From Antarcticibacterium arcticum (GTDB lineage: Bacteria; Bacteroidota; Bacteroidia; Flavobacteriales; Flavobacteriaceae), in NCBI RefSeq assembly GCF_007993795.1, contig NZ_CP042476.1:1240001-1304000 (forward strand): a DNA stretch of 64,000 bases, read 5' to 3'. The notes under the pieces were generated by a model that made no database searches, was not told the origin of the DNA, and saw only the letters and a list, made by a program, of their open reading frames with translations. Position 1 is the stretch's first letter; each line of letters starts with the position of its first letter. Position numbers and translations under genes: made by a program. Shown one piece after another: positions 61,186 through 64,000 of the stretch.

Positions 61186-61716
61186 ATGAAAAATAAGATG
61201 TTACCTAATCATCATAAATCCGGTTTCAGCCTTCCCGAAAATTATTTCAGGGATTTTGAGGCGCGATTAATGGAAGAGCTCAACGAACCTCAAGTATCAG
61301 GAAACGCCTACAAGGGCGACCCCGGCTTTAAGGTGCCTGAGAATTATTTCGAGGGGTTTGAAGGTAAGGTACTTGAAAAACTTAATGAAGAAAGAACTGT
61401 TACTAAAGTAATACCTCTTTACAGAAGGAAGAAATTTTATTATGCTGCTGCGGTTGCAGCTGTTTTCACCGGTCTGTTTTCAACCCTGTTATTCAATCCA
61501 CCGGGTAATGATATTAACATAGACTCTCTGGAACTTTCTGCAATTGAAAATTACCTTGATGATGAATATCTCAATTTTGACAAGAAAGAAATTTCTGTTT
61601 TTATGACAGATTATAGTTACACTTTAGACAATTTTAGCACGTCAAGATTAAGTGACGAGGCCGTGTTGGAGTACATAAGTGAAAATGTGGAAGACCCAAA
61701 TTTATTATTTGAATAA
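61186..61716 (+). CDS. Membrane protein with duplicated PENYF motif, candidate anti-sigma factor (176 aa)
   Basis: This 176-residue protein has two copies of a 19-residue unit at 14-32 (FSLPENYFRDFEARLMEEL) and 48-66 (FKVPENYFEGFEGKVLEKL), one transmembrane helix at about 84-104, and an acidic C-terminal part outside. The soluble N-terminus with the duplicated helix-prone unit is in the place where an anti-sigma factor binds its sigma. It lies between the sigma gene and the Spy-like gene (2 bases to the latter). The role is inferred from position and topology. Confidence 0.7.
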   Translation: MKNKMLPNHHKSGFSLPENYFRDFEARLMEELNEPQVSGNAYKGDPGFKVPENYFEGFEGKVLEKLNEERTVTKVIPLYRRKKFYYAAAVAAVFTGLFSTLLFNPPGNDINIDSLELSAIENYLDDEYLNFDKKEISVFMTDYSYTLDNFSTSRLSDEAVLEYISENVEDPNLLFE

Positions 61717-61718
61717 CA

Positions 61719-62159
61719 ATGAAAAATAAAATTACATTTTTAATCCTGGCATTCTTTGCTTTTTCTTCCCTACAGGCGCAGGATAAAGAAGCACACAGGG
61801 AAAAGATTAAAGCCTTAAAAGTTGCATACATAACCCAGGAATTAAATATGAATTCTGAGGTAGCGCAAAAATTCTGGCCGGTCTATAATCAATATGAGAT
61901 CAATAAACGGGAATTGCATAAAAGGGAAAACATCGATTGGGCTACTATTGGCAGCATCAATGAAGCCCGCGCAGAGGAAATGTTGAAGGAATACCTGATT
62001 ATTGAAAAAGAAGAGTACACCATTAAAAAACAACTCTTCACCGATCTTAAAAAATTCCTCACCGCAAGGGAGATCATAAAACTTCATGAGTTAGAAGCTT
62101 CATTTCATCAAAAACTCATAAGGGAATACAGAGAACGGATGAAAGGGGAAAAGAGATAA
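61719..62159 (+). CDS. Spy-like periplasmic protein (146 aa)
   Basis: This 146-residue protein has a signal peptide (MKNKITFLILAFFAFSSLQAQ) and a mature part made of long charged helices (EAHREKIKALKVAYITQEL, then KFWPVYNQYEINKRELHKREN and LTAREIIKLHELEASFHQKLIREYRERM). The pattern of helix with LTxxE and the KFWPVYNQYE phrase resembles Spy/CpxP-like proteins of Bacteroidota. Such proteins are periplasmic chaperones or stress sensors. It is the last gene of the sigma module. Confidence 0.8.
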   Translation: MKNKITFLILAFFAFSSLQAQDKEAHREKIKALKVAYITQELNMNSEVAQKFWPVYNQYEINKRELHKRENIDWATIGSINEARAEEMLKEYLIIEKEEYTIKKQLFTDLKKFLTAREIIKLHELEASFHQKLIREYRERMKGEKR

Positions 62160-62207
62160 AGAATTTGAGTTGAAAATAGTTGGTTAGTTAATTAGTTAGT
62201 TGATTGT

Positions 62208-62237
62208 ATATTCCGGATGCATTTACATCCGGAATAT
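62208..62237. terminator. Bidirectional terminator between the Spy-like and Ycf48-like genes
   Basis: ATATTCCGGATG (62208-62219) pairs perfectly with CATCCGGAATAT (62226-62237), followed by T-rich sequence. The two genes converge here. Confidence 0.8.
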
Positions 62238-62267
62238 TTTTTTTATGTCTTTTAAACCAGCTATACC

Positions 62268-63308
62268 TTATTTGAACTTCAGTTTAGCAATTCTGTTATT
62301 TCCTCCTGCATAGGCAGTAGAATCTGTAACAAATCTTATGGTGTGAAATCCCCGTGTAGTTAGGGTTTCCCAATTTTCACCTCCATCCAAGGAATATGAG
62401 ATCCCATTTGGGCCAGCGCCTACAATTTCATTCCCTCCACGGCCGGGAACATAGCGTACGCTGCTTAAATAACCTGGGCCTTTACCTTCGCTTACCAGTT
62501 TCCAGGTTTTTCCCCCGTCTTCAGTAACGGCAATATTACCGGTATTATCATCCGGCTGGGTGTAATCCCCTCCTACTATAATTCCTTTGTTGTTATTATA
62601 AAAATCAAGGCTATATCCTCCGGTCGTAGATGTGCCCTGTTTTAAGGGAGTTTCAAAAACTTCCCAGGTATTCCCTTTATCAGCCGTAAAAAATATCCTG
62701 GAGCTCATCCCTCCTGAAAGGATCCAGGCATTATTACCCAATACTGCGATGTTAGAATTACTGGCGGCAAATGCTGCCTCTCCTTCAACAACTTCCGGCA
62801 GAATATCGCAATTAAGTTTATTCCAGGTTTTTCCGCCGTCCCTTGTTATTATTATGGAGAGGCAGGAATCTGTAGGGTCGCCCATGGCAATTCCTTCATT
62901 ATCATTCCAAAACGTCATGGCATCATAAAATACCTTTTCATTGTCCTCACGATACACCAGTTCCATTTGGCCGGTGTCACCGGTTTTATATAGAAGGGCA
63001 GGATTTCCCACGCTCAACATAAAAAAGTCATTTTCTGTACTGGCCACAGCCCTGAACTCAGGCACCAAGGTATCCTGCTCCTGTAGGTTGACCTTAAACT
63101 CACCGGTGGCATCATTATAAAATCCAAACCAACCCCTGTTTGAGGCAAATGCAAGATTGTTACCCATTACTTCTATAGCGCGAACACTCACGGAATCCTC
63201 CAGGATAGTTTCGATTTCTACCTGAGAAAAAGTGCTGCGTTCCTCTTTCTCTTCTTTTGAACCACACCCAATAAAAACAAGGATCAACAAATAGTATATA
63301 ACTTTCAT
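62268..63308 (-). CDS. Ycf48/BNR-like beta-propeller lipoprotein
   Basis: This 346-residue lipoprotein (signal ending in FIGC, Cys15) has repeated Asp-box motifs of the type S/T-x-D-x-G-x-T-W: TRDGGKTWNKL, TADKGNTWEVF, TEDGGKTWKLV and SLDGGENWETL. These are the blades of a propeller as in Ycf48/HCF136 and sialidase-like proteins. It is anchored to the outer membrane or periplasm. The family is often annotated as oxidoreductase or photosystem assembly, but here no specific role can be told. It is divergent from the rsmB gene, with a -7 element for each. Confidence 0.8.
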   Translation of the reverse strand: MKVIYYLLILVFIGCGSKEEKEERSTFSQVEIETILEDSVSVRAIEVMGNNLAFASNRGWFGFYNDATGEFKVNLQEQDTLVPEFRAVASTENDFFMLSVGNPALLYKTGDTGQMELVYREDNEKVFYDAMTFWNDNEGIAMGDPTDSCLSIIITRDGGKTWNKLNCDILPEVVEGEAAFAASNSNIAVLGNNAWILSGGMSSRIFFTADKGNTWEVFETPLKQGTSTTGGYSLDFYNNNKGIIVGGDYTQPDDNTGNIAVTEDGGKTWKLVSEGKGPGYLSSVRYVPGRGGNEIVGAGPNGISYSLDGGENWETLTTRGFHTIRFVTDSTAYAGGNNRIAKLKFK

Positions 63309-63324
63309 AATTACGAATTTGGAT

Positions 63325-63332
63325 CAAAGATA
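63325..63332 (-). promoter_or_regulatory. Candidate -7 element of the Ycf48-like gene
   Basis: On the minus strand the bases read TATCTTTG, a match to TAnnTTTG, 16 bases before the ATG at 63308. Confidence 0.45.
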
Positions 63333-63355
63333 AATTTTTCCGCAGCAAAAAAATG

Positions 63356-63363
63356 TACCTTTG
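63356..63363 (+). promoter_or_regulatory. Candidate -7 element of the rsmB-like gene
   Basis: TACCTTTG matches TAnnTTTG and lies 18 bases before the ATG at 63382. It is back to back with the minus-strand element at 63325-63332. Confidence 0.45.
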
Positions 63364-63381
63364 CACCTTTAAAATAAAACT

Positions 63382-64000
63382 ATGCGCTTACACAGGAATT
63401 TAGTATTTGCAACCATTGATGCTCTTTCAGAGATATTTAATGAAGGAAAATATGCCGACAAGACAATTGAAAAAGTCCTGAAACGGGATAAACGCTGGGG
63501 AGCGCGCGATCGTAGCTTTATTGCTGAAACCACTTATGAAATTGTGCGCTGGAAGCGTTTATATACTGAAATTGCCGATGTGAAAGCTCCCTACTCCAGG
63601 GAAAATCTTTTTCGAATTTTCGCGGTATGGGCCACTTTGCGTGGGGTAACCCTTCCGGACTGGAAGCAAATTGAACCTACTCCCAGCAGAAAGATCAAAG
63701 GAAAATTTGATGAGTTAAGCAAAATTAGAAAATACCGTGAATCTATCCCAGATTGGATGGATGAAATGGGTGTAAAGGAATTGGGTGAGAAAACCTGGGA
63801 AAAGGAGATCCACGCCTTGAATGAGCAGGCTCCTGTAATCCTTAGAGTAAATACACTTAAAACCACCAAAGATAAACTGCGAAGCGCCTTAAAGGATGAA
63901 GGAATAGCTACTGAAGCGATCAAAGGTTACCCCGATGCTTTACAACTTGAAGAAAGGTCCAATGTTTTCAAAACCGAAGCTTTTAAGAATGGATTTTTTG
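63382..64000 (+). CDS. rsmB: RsmB/NOP-family RNA methyltransferase, N-terminal part (3' end outside window)
   Basis: From ATG 63382 the frame stays open to the window edge (206 complete codons). The N-terminal helical domain MRLHRNLVFATIDALSEIF is followed by the segment LKRDKRWGARDRSFIAETTYEIVRW (about 34-58), typical of RsmB/NusB-like domains in Bacteroidota 16S rRNA cytosine-C5 methyltransferases. The later APVILRVNTLKTT phrase is the entry to the methyltransferase part. The active-site cysteines should lie beyond the window. It modifies rRNA; the exact base is not known from this part. Confidence 0.85.
   Translation, partial: MRLHRNLVFATIDALSEIFNEGKYADKTIEKVLKRDKRWGARDRSFIAETTYEIVRWKRLYTEIADVKAPYSRENLFRIFAVWATLRGVTLPDWKQIEPTPSRKIKGKFDELSKIRKYRESIPDWMDEMGVKELGEKTWEKEIHALNEQAPVILRVNTLKTTKDKLRSALKDEGIATEAIKGYPDALQLEERSNVFKTEAFKNGFF

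Noticed and set aside
62183..62206. A CRISPR or tandem repeat at the TTAG-rich stretch
   Set aside because: Only a short TTAGTT microrepeat in an intergenic gap; no spacer structure.

Overview
The window reads as chromosomal DNA of a marine- or soil-type Flavobacteriaceae (Bacteroidota), broadly Gramella/Salegentibacter-like. The genus is inference. The evidence is the AT-rich sequence, the Bacteroidota -7 promoter element TAnnTTTG before several genes, weak Shine-Dalgarno use, Bacteroidota-type conjugation genes (TraM, TraN, BtgA/BfmA, MobB, MobC), DUF4252 and S41 lipoproteins, ribosomal protein bL31 type B, and a SusC/BtuB-style TonB receptor.

Region 1 (1 to about 13.79 kb) is the right part of an integrative conjugative element. 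The plus strand carries the end of a tra operon (traM cut by the window edge, traN, a small lipoprotein). The minus strand carries an AAA ATPase plus subtilisin-like protease pair of the IetAS type, then mobC, the relaxase mobB and btgA/bfmA. Next come an oriT-like hairpin cluster, a small gene, a radC-like gene and ssb, then a repeat-rich non-coding stretch, a DUF932 gene and a tyrosine recombinase. The element ends in a 3' half of a tRNA-Met (CAT) gene followed by a terminator, as expected for integration into a tRNA 3' end. The intact tRNA should lie to the left, outside the window.

Region 2 (13.87-26.5 kb) looks like a stress or redox-responsive metabolic island. It holds a tandem universal stress protein, a TerB-like protein, a receiver-cNMP-HTH regulator, a helical protein, a phosphoribosyltransferase, an SDR oxidoreductase and a frameshifted phosphoenolpyruvate synthase. 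A membrane protein, a tiny Pro/Glu-rich protein, a Crp/Fnr regulator and an overlapping GT4-GH57 pair for polysaccharide metabolism follow. Palindromes resembling Crp/Fnr operators lie in its intergenic gaps.

Region 3 (26.6-45 kb) is housekeeping and envelope functions. It has a sirtuin, purB, an ECF sigma/membrane regulator/DUF4252 operon facing two tandem S41 peptidase lipoproteins, and a vitamin B12 uptake locus (btuB behind a cobalamin riboswitch, divergent from btuF-btuC-btuD). After that come rmuC, a serine hydrolase, a thioesterase, an SBF-family transporter and small membrane proteins or lipoproteins.

Region 4 (45-64 kb) has carB, rpmH, a lytic transglycosylase, an alpha/beta hydrolase, mtaB, a GlmU-like sugar nucleotidyltransferase, rpmE type B, a GT2/phosphosugar mutase/ABC exporter series, a second ECF sigma module with a candidate anti-sigma factor and a Spy-like protein, a Ycf48-like beta-propeller lipoprotein, and the start of an rsmB-type rRNA methyltransferase. 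The candidates most worth a second look are the IetAS pair on the element, the oriT-like hairpins, the large imperfect palindrome and degenerate repeats beside ssb, the one-base ppsA lesion, the putative Crp/Fnr regulon, and the lipoprotein/membrane-protein overlap near 26.3 kb.
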